Shown piece after piece: positions 50,774-59,835 of a stretch of DNA of 64,000 bases. The notes below the pieces were generated by a model, which worked only from the letters and a program-made list of their open reading frames with translations, had not been told where the DNA came from and did not search any database. The stretch comes from Dyadobacter sp. CY347 (GTDB taxonomy: Bacteria; Bacteroidota; Bacteroidia; Cytophagales; Spirosomataceae), in contig NZ_JAKFFT010000008.1 of the NCBI RefSeq assembly GCF_021502655.1, positions 186,001-250,000 on the forward strand, written 5' to 3'. The translations under genes and the position numbers were made by a program. The first letter of the stretch is position 1. Every line of letters starts with the position of its first letter.

Positions 50774-52243
50774 TTAAACTCCCAAACTCCAACCTTCGCG
50801 GTAGTTGCGGCGGACGAATTGATTTACTTCGTCGAAGTTGGTCACTTTCATATTTTGGGCGTCCCAGAGCATTTTCATGTTGCTTCCCGGATATGTGAAG
50901 CCTTTGCCGTCTTCTCTTGCTTTGGGCATATCTGCTCCGCGGATGGCGAGGTTTGCTCCCAGGATTGCTTCGGTTAGTGGACCGGCCAGCTCGAATGGCG
51001 AGCTTAGCTCCATTTTACCGTAACCTGCGATACAGCCTTCCACCCATTGCGCGTAGTGGCCTTCTGCGCTTCCAGGTACGCGGGCGAATTTTTGTTTTAC
51101 TTTTACTTCCTGCATTTTGCTCAAAGGCAGCAAACGTGGATTAGCCGCATATTCGCTGGCCATCATCTTGCCTTTTGAACCAACAAACAAAATACCGCTG
51201 TTGCCATCTCCAAATAATTCATTCGGTCCAAGTTCTTCCGGACGTTCTGGCTTGATGCCGCCGTCCATCCAGTGCATGGTTACCGGGCCTTTTGTTTTGG
51301 CCGTTTTTGGGAATGTTAATGTTGCGTGGCTTGATGGAGGACAGCTGTCAGGGAAAACACCTCTTTTACCAAACGCAGTGAAAACACTGCCTACACTTGC
51401 CTGCATATCTGTTGCGTATTTCAATCCCAGCACGCGGAATGGAGCTTCCATCAAGTGGCAGCCCAGGTCGCCCAATGCGCCGGTTCCGTAATCCCACCAA
51501 CCTCTCCAGCTTCCGGGGATCAGGTTTTCTACATAATCTTTTTTAGGTGCAGTTCCCAGCCAAAGATCCCAGTCAAGCTCTTTTGGAACCGGTGGCTTTT
51601 CGGATGGCCAGGGAATGCCTTGCGGCCAGATCGGGCGATTGGTCCAGATATAGACTGTGTCGACGTCGCCGATGATGCCGGCGTCATACCATTCGTGCAG
51701 TGTTCTTACGCCGTCGCCGGATGAGCCTTGGTTGCCCATTTGGGTTACGACCTTATATTTCGCAGCGGCCTCGGTTAGTTTTCTTGCTTCGTAAATATCG
51801 TGCGTCATTGGTTTTTGCACATATACGTGCTTGCCAAGTTGCATAGCGGCCATGGCCACAACTGCGTGTGTATGGTCAGGCGTAGAGACCGAAACGGCGT
51901 CAAAGTTTTTGGATTCTTTTTCAAACATTTCCCGGAAGTCCTTGTAATATTTGGCTTTGGGATAATTGGCAATGCTTGTAGCGGCGCGGCGGTCGTCTAC
52001 ATCGCATAAATAAGCAATGTCGGCTTTCCCGCTTTTTGCAAAATTGGCAAGATCGGATGTGCCCTTTCCTCCTACGCCAACACCGGCAACCGTAAGCTTA
52101 TCGCTCGGTGCGGTGAAACCTTTTCCACCCAGCACGTGCCTTGGGACGATCATAAAACCAGCTGCGGTTACACCAGCAGCTTTTACAAAGTCTCTCCTGG
52201 AAGCGGTTGACTTTTCACTTGTTGTACTCTTTTTTTCCATCAC
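50774..52243 (-). CDS. Gfo/Idh/MocA-family oxidoreductase with Tat signal
   Basis: A 489-residue NAD(P)-dependent dehydrogenase of the Gfo/Idh/MocA type exported by the Tat route: SRRDFVKAAGVTAAG (twin Arg) at residues about 16-31. The nucleotide loop is VAGVGVGGKGTSDLANF, and the catalytic region EKPMTH-like segment is YVQKPMTHDIYEARK. Secreted members in Bacteroidota act on sugars or glycans in the periplasm with tightly bound cofactor (family knowledge). The long C-terminal half (over 150 residues) is a substrate domain. Its operon partners are absent. Confidence 0.88.
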   Translation of the reverse strand: MMEKKSTTSEKSTASRRDFVKAAGVTAAGFMIVPRHVLGGKGFTAPSDKLTVAGVGVGGKGTSDLANFAKSGKADIAYLCDVDDRRAATSIANYPKAKYYKDFREMFEKESKNFDAVSVSTPDHTHAVVAMAAMQLGKHVYVQKPMTHDIYEARKLTEAAAKYKVVTQMGNQGSSGDGVRTLHEWYDAGIIGDVDTVYIWTNRPIWPQGIPWPSEKPPVPKELDWDLWLGTAPKKDYVENLIPGSWRGWWDYGTGALGDLGCHLMEAPFRVLGLKYATDMQASVGSVFTAFGKRGVFPDSCPPSSHATLTFPKTAKTKGPVTMHWMDGGIKPERPEELGPNELFGDGNSGILFVGSKGKMMASEYAANPRLLPLSKMQEVKVKQKFARVPGSAEGHYAQWVEGCIAGYGKMELSSPFELAGPLTEAILGANLAIRGADMPKAREDGKGFTYPGSNMKMLWDAQNMKVTNFDEVNQFVRRNYREGWSLGV

Positions 52244-52435
52244 GGGTTTTGGTTTAGTGCTTTTGCTAGCAACAATTCAGCCCTTATCCAACAGTTTGGA
52301 CAGGCTCATTATTTTGTTAAGCAGGTTATTTTCATAATTTACTCGAAAATAATTCACTGACTTCCTGCCTCATAATGCTACTCCAAAACCTTGTTAAAAG
52401 GCTACGTAATCGATCCCGCGTTTTTTTGATCAAAA

Positions 52436-52469
52436 AAATAATCTGCCCCAATGAAGGAACAGATTATTT
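52436..52469 (-). terminator. Terminator after the small Gly/Asn/Thr-rich protein gene
   Basis: Arms AAATAATCTG (52436-52445) and CAGATTATTT (52460-52469), 14-base loop, T-rich tail on the minus strand (complement of 52430-52437). Confidence 0.7.
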
Positions 52470-52489
52470 ATCCAAATTTTCTATTTCAA

Positions 52490-52852
52490 TTAATTTTCCT
52501 TCTTTGGCGTCGACTTGCTGTTCTTATTCAATGAAGCGTCGCCTTTGTTCATTTTGTTAACATTGGATTTGCCGTTGGCGCCATTGCCTTCCTTGCCTGT
52601 TCCGCTTGTTTTATTTGAACCGTTTACCTGACCGGCTTTGCCTGGCTGCGTAGCATTGGCATTACCAACTTCGTGATTAGCGCCTTGCGTGGTTCCCTGC
52701 GTGTCTGTTCCCTCATTTTTTCCACCTGATTTACTGCTGTCAGCTGTCGCTGTTCCCTGCTGTTTGGGATTGGTTGACTGCGTTGTTGTTTGCGCATATA
52801 CCGATGCAGAAACGGCAAAAGTGAATATTAAACTTGCTATTACCTTTTTCAT
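52490..52852 (-). CDS. Secreted low-complexity Gly/Asn/Thr/Lys-rich protein
   Basis: A 120-residue protein: signal peptide MKKVIASLIFTFAVSASVYAQ and a mature part of repeated polar residues (QTTTQSTNPKQQGTATADSS, KSGGKNEGTDTQGTTQG, NGANGKSNVNKMNKGD). No domain recognised; such disordered secreted proteins are frequent in this group and may be envelope or stress-related. It is divergent from the YihY gene. Confidence 0.7.
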   Translation of the reverse strand: MKKVIASLIFTFAVSASVYAQTTTQSTNPKQQGTATADSSKSGGKNEGTDTQGTTQGANHEVGNANATQPGKAGQVNGSNKTSGTGKEGNGANGKSNVNKMNKGDASLNKNSKSTPKKEN

Positions 52853-52980
52853 GATTGGATATTATTAGTTGTTGAATGTTGAATGCGTAGGTGTTTAAAA
52901 ATCGTACCTGCAACAAATACTGGCCCAACTGGCATGGATATTTACCGTTTGTAGGCGTTTACACGAAAGCATGCTTCACT

Positions 52981-54285
52981 ATGGATACGACTACATCAAA
53001 GCCTAAATTTTTCCTATCGGTTTTCAAAGACAGTTTTTCTGAGTTCATGGAAGACAACTGTCTCAAACTAAGCGCCGCACTATCCTATTACACGATATTC
53101 TCACTGGCGCCCATGCTGCTCGTGATCATTTCGATCGTCAGCATTGTGTTTGGTAAGGAAGCGTTTCAGGGTGAGCTTTTTGGACAAATAAGCGGTCTTG
53201 TGGGCAAGGAAGCTGCATTGCAATTGCAAGAACTGATCAAAAATGCAGAGCTTTCCAATAAGTCGGGGCTTGCTGCGACGATCGGGATTGTGACATTGCT
53301 GATTGGTGCGACCGGGGTTTTCGCCGAGATTCAGGATTCGATCAATTATATATGGTCTATTAAATCCAAACCCAAGAAGGGATGGCTGCAATATTTGAAA
53401 AACCGACTGCTATCTTTCTCCATCATTATTACCCTTGGCTTTTTGCTTATCGTTTCTCTTGGCGTAAACACACTTGTCGATTTGATGAGCGCCCGTCTGG
53501 AGCGCTATTTCTCCGAGGTTTCTGTGATCTTCTTCTCTGTTTTGAATGTCGTCGTGGTGATGGCGATTATTACAGCGCTTTTTTCTGTCATATTTAAAAT
53601 ACTGCCTGATGGCCATGTACGCTGGAAAGAATGCATAGTCGGAGCGGCATTTACGGCTATACTTTTTGCGATCGGTAAATTTGCGATCACCTTTTATCTG
53701 GGAAAGCAGGATCTCGGTGCCACTTATGGTGCTTCGGCTTCTATTGTGATCCTGCTGACGTGGGTTTATTATTCATCCATTATCCTGTATTTCGGGGCTG
53801 AGTTTACCAAGGTTTATGCTAAAACGGACGGTGTAGGAATTTCACCTAATGAGCATGCGGTGCTGATGGTAAGGAGGGAAATGGAACAGAGCAAGCCGGG
53901 AGAAGCGGTTGCAGATGTTGAGCACGCCGCTTCCTCAATTAATCCGAAAGAAGTTACACATAAAATGATGGACTCGATCACGACGTTAATTGATGACAAA
54001 CTGAATGCGATACGTGCCGAAATTAAAGCAAAAATAGCTCAGATTACCGCGCCTTTTTCTTACTACGCATTTGTTGCGATCATTGTATTCATGATCGTGA
54101 TCATGGTAGTTGTTTTATTAGGACACTTCCTGAATAATGCATTCAACAGTGATTACCTGGGCTTTGTGGTGTTACTGGGATTTACATTGGTTCTATTTTC
54201 CCTGGGTTTTATTTTTAGGGAAAAACTACTTAGTGGCATTAGGAAAGCAGTTGCCAAAAAAGTGCAGTCCAGCAATGAACAGTAA
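52981..54285 (+). CDS. YihY/BrkB family inner-membrane protein
   Basis: A 434-residue protein. The N-terminal MEDNCLKLSAALSYYTIFSLAPMLLVII and the segment GATGVFAEIQDSINYIW and GASASIVILLTWVYYSSIILYFGAEFTKVYA fit the YihY/BrkB membrane family with 6 core helices. The C-terminal third carries an amphipathic linker and two further hydrophobic helices (about residues 355-385 and 395-415). The frame is open to 52891, but the family match starts at the ATG at 52981. Role unknown (suspected transporter or envelope factor). Confidence 0.9.
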   Translation: MDTTTSKPKFFLSVFKDSFSEFMEDNCLKLSAALSYYTIFSLAPMLLVIISIVSIVFGKEAFQGELFGQISGLVGKEAALQLQELIKNAELSNKSGLAATIGIVTLLIGATGVFAEIQDSINYIWSIKSKPKKGWLQYLKNRLLSFSIIITLGFLLIVSLGVNTLVDLMSARLERYFSEVSVIFFSVLNVVVVMAIITALFSVIFKILPDGHVRWKECIVGAAFTAILFAIGKFAITFYLGKQDLGATYGASASIVILLTWVYYSSIILYFGAEFTKVYAKTDGVGISPNEHAVLMVRREMEQSKPGEAVADVEHAASSINPKEVTHKMMDSITTLIDDKLNAIRAEIKAKIAQITAPFSYYAFVAIIVFMIVIMVVVLLGHFLNNAFNSDYLGFVVLLGFTLVLFSLGFIFREKLLSGIRKAVAKKVQSSNEQ

Positions 54286-54298
54286 ATAAATACTCACA

Positions 54299-54344
54299 TG
54301 ATAAACTAGAAAAGGGGACGCATGTCCCCTTTTCTAGTTTATCA
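54299..54344. terminator. Very stable perfect hairpin (21-bp stem), bidirectional terminator
   Basis: Arms 54299-54319 and 54324-54344 pair without mismatch around a GCAT tetraloop. The stem core AAAAGGGGAC/GTCCCCTTTT carries A/T tracts that can act as a terminator in both directions. It lies between the YihY gene and the convergent hypothetical gene. Confidence 0.75.
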
Positions 54345-54361
54345 GCGCTTCAAGAATGGCT

Positions 54362-54673
54362 TTAAAAGTCTTTCTTTTGAATCACCCACATCCAGTTTGC
54401 CGGCCAGGAATTAGATCCAATGCTGTCGTGTCTGACGAGCTTTTCATCTACTACTTCATAACCCAAAAGTTTCCCTCCCTGGCTCTCTACATCCGCGCGG
54501 GCGTAATTATGAAGTTGTATCCAAATTTCAGGTGTGATTAATTCTGCTGAAACGAAGCTAAGCTTTTTCCACTTCGGATCGCTGGAATTGTTTACATAAC
54601 GAAGTAACAAATAGTGCTTGAAGCATTCATTGCTCAAAGACAATACTGTTTTTCTAGTGTCTGCATGTTTCAT
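54362..54673 (-). CDS. Hypothetical protein (103 aa)
   Basis: A 103-residue protein, MKHADTRKTVLSLSNECFKHYLLL at the start, a Trp/Lys-rich centre (SDPKWKKLSFVSAELITPEIWIQLHNYARA) and a C-terminal WMWVIQKKDF. No signal peptide or membrane segment; no family recognised. Codon usage looks native. It is monocistronic and convergent with YihY. Confidence 0.55.
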   Translation of the reverse strand: MKHADTRKTVLSLSNECFKHYLLLRYVNNSSDPKWKKLSFVSAELITPEIWIQLHNYARADVESQGGKLLGYEVVDEKLVRHDSIGSNSWPANWMWVIQKKDF

Positions 54674-54933
54674 GATTTACCAATTTAATTGTCCTAAAAA
54701 ATACTCAAATAGTATAAGCCAGATCCAACTAATGTATGTTCGACTTATGCATTTGTTGCCAATTGTGCTGTAAGACGAGCTTTCATCTCTGTCCAAAAAT
54801 TTCTTTCCACAGCACTTGTATAAGTAATTCTACTTTTTAATTCTACATTTTAAAATCTAATATTTATGGCTTGTGAGAATTTAAAAAGTGGCATAAAATT
54901 TTAAATCTCTCCTGGACGAAAACACATAAACCG
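54674..54933. other. Gene-free AT-rich stretch
   Basis: 260 bases between divergent small genes. I see no clear promoter box, hairpin or repeat; short ORFs only. It probably carries the promoter of the 54362-54673 gene. Confidence 0.4.
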
Positions 54934-55185
54934 ATGGTAACATTGAACTATATGAAGGATGACTGGGTGAAGGAGAAAAACGGAACCCGTATTATGCAAA
55001 TTGATGAATATCAGGTTGTAGAAACTGTAACTTACGTAAATGGAAACTCCACGCCCATAACAAAAAGAAGTTATAACGGGAAAGTTTGGTGCACCTGGGT
55101 TAATGAAAATAAAGCTGTGGTCACACAACCCTTTCTTGAATCAGACCTTGAACCGGCTGTTCCCCAAGCTGTTGCAAATTACTGA
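54934..55185 (+). CDS. Small protein, possibly YodC-like (DUF2158)
   Basis: An 83-residue protein. The segment NGKVWCTWVNENKAVVTQPFLESDLEPA resembles the C-terminal half of DUF2158/YodC proteins (VxCxWF...F...L), and the start VTLNYMKDDW could be a diverged VxLKSGGPxM. The call is tentative: the usual Gly-rich loop is absent. It has an overlapping ORF on the other strand, rejected because its composition is poor. A perfect hairpin terminator follows. Confidence 0.45.
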   Translation: MVTLNYMKDDWVKEKNGTRIMQIDEYQVVETVTYVNGNSTPITKRSYNGKVWCTWVNENKAVVTQPFLESDLEPAVPQAVANY

Positions 55186-55228
55186 TTTTACAAGACCTTC
55201 GTTTCTCCACATTCAGGCAACTGCATTG

Positions 55229-55266
55229 AATTAAAATGCCCGGAATAATTTCCGGGCATTTTAATT
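55229..55266. terminator. Bidirectional terminator between two convergent small genes
   Basis: Perfect 17-bp arms (55229-55245 and 55250-55266) around TAAT, core TGCCCGGAA/TTCCGGGCA with A and T tracts on both sides. Confidence 0.85.
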
Positions 55267-55281
55267 TTCGTTTGCTGATGA

Positions 55282-55677
55282 TTATGGTTTTCTGTCGGCT
55301 TCTGTTGCTGAGCCTGATGAATTTGTGTCGGTAGAATTTGCTTCCTTCCTATTTTTCTTACGGTTTTTTCTTTCTGCTTTTTTATCCGTAGCCGGCATAA
55401 GCGAATCCTTCATCACCGCACCGGATGCGCCCTGGGACTTGATCAATGTATCTTCCGAAGGTGTGTTAGAAGGCCTTACGGGAGATTGAGGCGAATTGAA
55501 TTCCGCTTTTTTTTCAGTGGTCGGATTTGTCGATGCCGGGGTTGTTGTTGTCGGATCCTGGGTCGGAACAGTCTGTGGCTGCGATGGAGATGTGGGCGTT
55601 GTTGGCACAGTCTGCCCATAACTTGCGGCGGAAACTCCCAGTGCTGCGATCAGGATAATTGCTTTCAAAGTTTTCAT
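55282..55677 (-). CDS. Secreted Pro/Thr-rich low-complexity protein
   Basis: A 131-residue protein: signal peptide (LKAIILIAALGVSAASYGQ) and a mature region of VPTTPTSPSQPQ, TTTTPASTNP, and a basic C-terminal part (KKAERKNRKKNRKE). No domain recognised. Proline/threonine-rich low complexity suggests an extended, maybe O-glycosylated, envelope protein (inference). Upstream is a 339-base non-coding region with a direct repeat. Confidence 0.65.
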   Translation of the reverse strand: MKTLKAIILIAALGVSAASYGQTVPTTPTSPSQPQTVPTQDPTTTTPASTNPTTEKKAEFNSPQSPVRPSNTPSEDTLIKSQGASGAVMKDSLMPATDKKAERKNRKKNRKEANSTDTNSSGSATEADRKP

Positions 55678-56016
55678 TTTAGTTCAGTTTAGTTGTCGAT
55701 GATCTGATACAGCAGTGACATCCAAAACTATTCCCAAATGCCGAAATTTTCCGATGGTAAATATTATTTTAAGATTGTTTGTTTAAAATAAATCAAGGGC
55801 ATTTTTTGACTGGTTACCCACTTCGTCAAGATTGTTATCTTACTAGCACTAAGTATCTTATCCACAAAATGCGCATTGTGTTACCCAAAGTGTCAAGCTT
55901 TAAATCAATGGAATAAGATTAAATATATATTTAATGTACGAAGTAATTCTATCGCGAAAATTGCTGTTTGAAAAATTAAGATGCAGCGTATGCAAGATTC
56001 GCAAAGCACTACTGTG
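55678..56016. promoter_or_regulatory. 339-base non-coding region with an 18-base direct repeat and a DnaA box
   Basis: GTTACCCACTTCGTCAAG (55813-55830) and GTTACCCAAAGTGTCAAG (55880-55897) match at 14 of 18 positions and are 67 bases apart start to start. TTATCCACA, an exact DnaA box, is at 55858-55866 between them. Upstream of the minus-strand 55677 gene this would be its promoter region; no clear TAnnTTTG box was found. The left part is AT-rich. Confidence 0.5.
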
Positions 56017-56982
56017 TTAAAAAGTGTAGAAATCGTATTTGATATTCCATTTTGTTTCCTGACCCGGCTTAACATTGACCTGTATATAAGGCTCTGGGCA
56101 TGAAGTAGTTGGATTGGCCCAATAAACCAGTTTTTCCAGGGGCTTATCACCCGTAATTCTCACCCCGGCTGATGTTTTTGTGTTTTCAATGCGTATATCA
56201 TAATCTTTCGCGCTTGGCCCAAAGCCTTTCAGCCCGCTACTAAATATCTGATCTCCATTCACAACCGGCCTTGAATAGCTGAGCATTTTGTCCTTTGCAT
56301 GGATGATGGCCCCGAAACCGGCGCCTTCTCCACTTACTTCAAAAGGAAATACGATCCGGATATTTTCATTGGTCGGCTCTTTATCAATCATGAAAAAGTT
56401 GTGGTTGTAAGTGCTGGTCTTGATTTCTTTTGAGCCGGTATTTTTCAGGCTGTGCTCCAAAACGAGTTGCGGTTTCCCCTTTACCAGTTTTAATGTCTTT
56501 GTATACACATAGCCATATCCAGTCGCGTCCTTCAATGTATGCGTGAATGTTACCTGATCATCTTTTTTATCCACAGTCCATTTGCTAGCGTCTTTCACTT
56601 CGTAATTTGTTGCAAATGCGTACTTCTTATCATCCGGTTTCACCAAAACGCCCACACCAATTTTCACGAATGTATCACCCGGCTTTACCGCATCAAAATC
56701 CAGCGCCACAAACTCCTCCACCGGCCCCATAATAGCGTCATGCAGTTTGGGATCATATGTACTATTCCATTGCCCAAAATAGGAATGTCCCTTGTAATCA
56801 AGGCTGGCAACCTGGCCCGCCCAATCGAAACGCATCCCGCGATAGTAGCCTGCCTCAGCATCTGGCAAAAGCAACTTTGCCTTGATAATGCCGTTTGAAA
56901 TGGTTGCCTCAGGAAAATCTGCCAGTCGAAATGCGGTGATAAACAGGCATATGGAGGCGATAAGCAGGATGATCTTTTTCAT
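56017..56982 (-). CDS. Secreted galactose mutarotase-like protein, unknown function
   Basis: A 321-residue protein with an N-terminal signal peptide and a mature beta-sandwich pattern: ATISNGIIKAKLLLPDAEAGYYRGMRFDWAGQVASLDYKGHSYFGQWN, LVLEHSLKNTGSKEIKTSTYNHNFFMID and PEPYIQVNVKPGQETKWNIKYDFYTF. The pattern is that of aldose 1-epimerase/galactose mutarotase-like domains, with histidines in STYNHNFF, but not the usual catalytic pair in clear form. It may bind or open a glycan. The gene is alone; the terminator of the upstream hydroxylase genes lies just before it. Confidence 0.6.
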   Translation of the reverse strand: MKKIILLIASICLFITAFRLADFPEATISNGIIKAKLLLPDAEAGYYRGMRFDWAGQVASLDYKGHSYFGQWNSTYDPKLHDAIMGPVEEFVALDFDAVKPGDTFVKIGVGVLVKPDDKKYAFATNYEVKDASKWTVDKKDDQVTFTHTLKDATGYGYVYTKTLKLVKGKPQLVLEHSLKNTGSKEIKTSTYNHNFFMIDKEPTNENIRIVFPFEVSGEGAGFGAIIHAKDKMLSYSRPVVNGDQIFSSGLKGFGPSAKDYDIRIENTKTSAGVRITGDKPLEKLVYWANPTTSCPEPYIQVNVKPGQETKWNIKYDFYTF

Positions 56983-57015
56983 GTTTGTGGTTCAGGAATG
57001 ATGGGTTTAAATAAA

Positions 57016-57060
57016 AGACAGTAAGATAAAAATGTGAATGCACATTTATTCTTACTGTCT
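57016..57060 (-). terminator. Terminator of the molybdenum hydroxylase operon
   Basis: An imperfect hairpin with perfect outer 11-bp arms AGACAGTAAGA/TCTTACTGTCT (57016-57026 and 57050-57060), followed on the minus strand by TTTTATTTAAA. Confidence 0.7.
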
Positions 57061-57085
57061 GATAAAATTGTAAAAAACTACGGAT

Positions 57086-59230
57086 CTATGAAATGCCTTT
57101 GAAGGCTTCCTCGTTTACGAATGGCTGATTACGCAAGCGTTGTTTAGTGGCTTTGTAAAACGCATTAGCCATTGCAGCACCAGCAGGCGGCAATGCCGGT
57201 TCCCCTAAACCTGTCGGGGAAATGCCGTTATTAACAAAATGTACATCCACTTCCGGAATCTCATTCATCCTGATCAGGCGGAAACCATTGAAGTTGGTCT
57301 GATCCGGTGCGCCGTCCTTGAATGTCATGTTACCATACATCGCATGGCCCAAACCATCCACCACGCCGCCCCTAACCTGCTGTAATGATCCACTTTGATT
57401 GATCACAATGCCGCAATCCACGGCTGCTATGACGTTTTTGAGAACCGGTTTGCCTTTTTGCATGACAATCTCGCCTACTTGTGCAACGTACGAGCGGTGG
57501 GAGAAGTAAACGCTGAATCCCTGGTAAACGCCTTTCTTTTTGCCCCAGTTGCTTTTTTCAGCTGCCATTTTAACAACAGCGATCATTCTATCCACGTCGT
57601 ATTTCACCGCATTAACGGGCGATTTTTTCGCTTTTTCAAGCAGTTCAAGCCGGAATGCAACCGGGTCTTTTCCTGCTGCCTCTGCAACTTCGTCCAGGAA
57701 CGACTGTTCTGCATAAGCGAGAAAATTGGTGATCGGTGCACGCCAGGGGCCAGTTGTAATAGGTGATTTGTGCTCGACTGAATCAATTAGCAGGTTATCT
57801 ACGGAGCCGGAAGGGAAATTATCCTCCCGAGTCGAATTGCCGGAGTTCATGCCCACGCCACGCAATTTATAACCGATCAATGTTCCGCTTTTATCCAATG
57901 CTGCTTCAAAGCGGTAACGCACTGCGGGGCGGTAAGTGCCGCCGGTCATGTCATCTTCGCGCGTCCAAACCACTTTGACAGGCGCTTTCACCAATTTGGA
58001 AACATGTGCTGCTTCAATGACAAAGTCAGCTGAAAGCCTGCGACCAAATCCTCCGCCCTGACGGGTAATTTCAACTGTTATTTTTTCCGGTGCAATGCCT
58101 GTGATTTTGGCAACTTCCGTACGCGCGCGCTCGGGAGTTTGTGTAGGTCCAACCAATTCAACGCCGTCCTCACGCACATGCGCGAAGAAGTTCATGGGCT
58201 CCAATGGGCTGTGCGGCAGGAAAGGGCATTGATATTCAGCCTTAATGACTTTGGCAGCGCTTTTGAATGCTGCCTCAACATCTCCATCTTTACGCCTTAC
58301 TGTGGCTTCGCCATTGTCCATCAGCTGCGAGAAAATGCGGTTATGGTCGGCAGTGCTTTCCAGCTCGGCAGCTTTTTCATACTCAATTTTCAATGCATCT
58401 TTGGCTTTCTTAACCTGCCAGGTCGATTTTCCGACAACGGCTACGCTGTTTTCAAATGTTACCACATCAACAATTCCAGGCATTGCTTTCGCCGCTGCAG
58501 AATCGACGGATTTTAGTTTTAATCCAAATGCTTTGGGCCGCTGGATTAAGGCAAACAGCATTCCCTCCTTATAAAAATCAAGTCCGAAAAGCGGCTTACC
58601 CGTTGCTATATTATGGTTATCAACGTTACGAACAGATTGTCCGATCAGTTTGAAATCTTTCTCATTCTTTAATTTAACCTCTGTTGGCGCTGTCAGCTTC
58701 GAAGCGGCTTCGGCCAGTTCACCATATGTGGCAGATTTGCCTGAGGTTTTATGCAAGACCTCACCATTTTCAGTAGTCAGCTCAGCGGCGGGAACATTCC
58801 ATTTAGCTGCGGCCGCTTCTACCAAAAGATGCCTTGCCGTCGCTCCTGCTTTACGAAGCCGCTCCCACGAATGTGGAACGGCGCCGCTTCCGCCAGTTAC
58901 TTGTCTTTCAAAAATGCCTGTATCCAGATTTCCCTGAACGGTTTTTACTTGTTTCCAATCCGCATCCAGTTCCTCGGCTACGACCATTGGAAATGCAGTT
59001 TTGATTCCTTGTCCGATTTCCGGATTTGGGGAAACAATTGTAATGATGTTATCTGTGCCGATGGACAAATAACTGTTAAAATTGATATTGCCGGCCGCAA
59101 TGCTTTTGGCATCAACAACCACGGGAAGTGCAGTGGAATTTGTCCAATTGAAACCCAAAAACAGCCCACCACTTGCCGCGGCTGCAATTTTCATAAAATT
59201 GCGCCTCGAAGTTTGTTCTAATGTCTGCAT
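57086..59230 (-). CDS. Xanthine dehydrogenase family molybdopterin-binding subunit (IorB-like), Tat-exported
   Basis: A 714-residue large subunit of a molybdenum hydroxylase, exported with its small partner. The Tat motif is SRRNFMKIAAAASGG. Moco-binding pattern: GQGIKTAFPMVVAEELDADW, TRQGGGFGRRLSADFVIEA, and the active-site Glu in GLGEPALPPAGAAMANAF. It is most like the isoquinoline 1-oxidoreductase beta/aldehyde dehydrogenase group, lacking the FAD domain. The frame is open to 59404, but the ATG at 59230, 2 bases after the small subunit's stop, is the family start. Substrate unknown (aldehyde or N-heterocycle). Confidence 0.88.
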   Translation of the reverse strand: MQTLEQTSRRNFMKIAAAASGGLFLGFNWTNSTALPVVVDAKSIAAGNINFNSYLSIGTDNIITIVSPNPEIGQGIKTAFPMVVAEELDADWKQVKTVQGNLDTGIFERQVTGGSGAVPHSWERLRKAGATARHLLVEAAAAKWNVPAAELTTENGEVLHKTSGKSATYGELAEAASKLTAPTEVKLKNEKDFKLIGQSVRNVDNHNIATGKPLFGLDFYKEGMLFALIQRPKAFGLKLKSVDSAAAKAMPGIVDVVTFENSVAVVGKSTWQVKKAKDALKIEYEKAAELESTADHNRIFSQLMDNGEATVRRKDGDVEAAFKSAAKVIKAEYQCPFLPHSPLEPMNFFAHVREDGVELVGPTQTPERARTEVAKITGIAPEKITVEITRQGGGFGRRLSADFVIEAAHVSKLVKAPVKVVWTREDDMTGGTYRPAVRYRFEAALDKSGTLIGYKLRGVGMNSGNSTREDNFPSGSVDNLLIDSVEHKSPITTGPWRAPITNFLAYAEQSFLDEVAEAAGKDPVAFRLELLEKAKKSPVNAVKYDVDRMIAVVKMAAEKSNWGKKKGVYQGFSVYFSHRSYVAQVGEIVMQKGKPVLKNVIAAVDCGIVINQSGSLQQVRGGVVDGLGHAMYGNMTFKDGAPDQTNFNGFRLIRMNEIPEVDVHFVNNGISPTGLGEPALPPAGAAMANAFYKATKQRLRNQPFVNEEAFKGIS

Positions 59231-59232
59231 GG

Positions 59233-59694
59233 TCAGTTGGTTTTGGATGCTGCTACTTTCACTGCTTCGCGAATGCGGTGGTAAGTTCCGCAACGGCAAA
59301 TGTTGCCGCTCATGGTGGAAACGATTTCTTCTTCGGTTGGTTTTGGCTTTTCTTTGAGCAATGCTGCAGCCGTCATAATTTGGCCAGCCTGGCAGTAACC
59401 GCATTGTGCCACGTCCACTTCATCCCAGGCTTGCTGAACAGGATGATCGCCTTTCTCTGAAAGTCCTTCAATGGTGGTAACCTTTGCTTTTCCAACGGCT
59501 GAAACAGGCAATACGCAAGAACGCACTGCTTTGCCGTCGAGATGCACTGTGCAAGCGCCGCACTGTGCTATTCCGCAGCCATACTTGGTGCCTACGAGTC
59601 CGAGATTATCGCGGAGCACCCACAAAAGGGGAGTATCCCGCTCCACATCCGCATCGTAAGCGCGGTTGTTAATTAAAAGTTTAAATAACGCCAT
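59233..59694 (-). CDS. (2Fe-2S)-binding subunit of molybdenum hydroxylase (IorA-like)
   Basis: A 153-residue ferredoxin-type subunit. The two iron-sulfur sites are visible: [29 protein letters not shown] (plant-type 2Fe-2S) and [14 protein letters not shown] with [16 protein letters not shown] (helical 2Fe-2S). It transfers electrons from the Moco subunit next in the operon. Length and sequence are normal. No cytochrome c subunit or Moco chaperone (XdhC-like) gene follows, so the electron acceptor is unclear. Confidence 0.93.
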   Translation of the reverse strand: MALFKLLINNRAYDADVERDTPLLWVLRDNLGLVGTKYGCGIAQCGACTVHLDGKAVRSCVLPVSAVGKAKVTTIEGLSEKGDHPVQQAWDEVDVAQCGYCQAGQIMTAAALLKEKPKPTEEEIVSTMSGNICRCGTYHRIREAVKVAASKTN

Positions 59695-59835
59695 GGTGAA
59701 TTTTTTGGGTTTCGGAAATGATTGTTCCTAATGCAGATACCGAAGTTACAAAAAATGTCAGAACGACATTGACGATAAAGGACTTAAAATTAGACTTGTA
59801 GTCTGTCAATGTTAACAAGTAAACAATTAATAGTC

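Noticed and set aside
54901-55128. A minus-strand ORF of 75 residues opposite the YodC-like gene
   Set aside because: The plus-strand frame has a DUF2158-like segment and is followed by a terminator; the minus frame has no support.
59231-59404. The longer frame of the molybdopterin subunit starting at 59404
   Set aside because: It overlaps the conserved small subunit gene and has no family similarity; the Tat signal begins at 59230.
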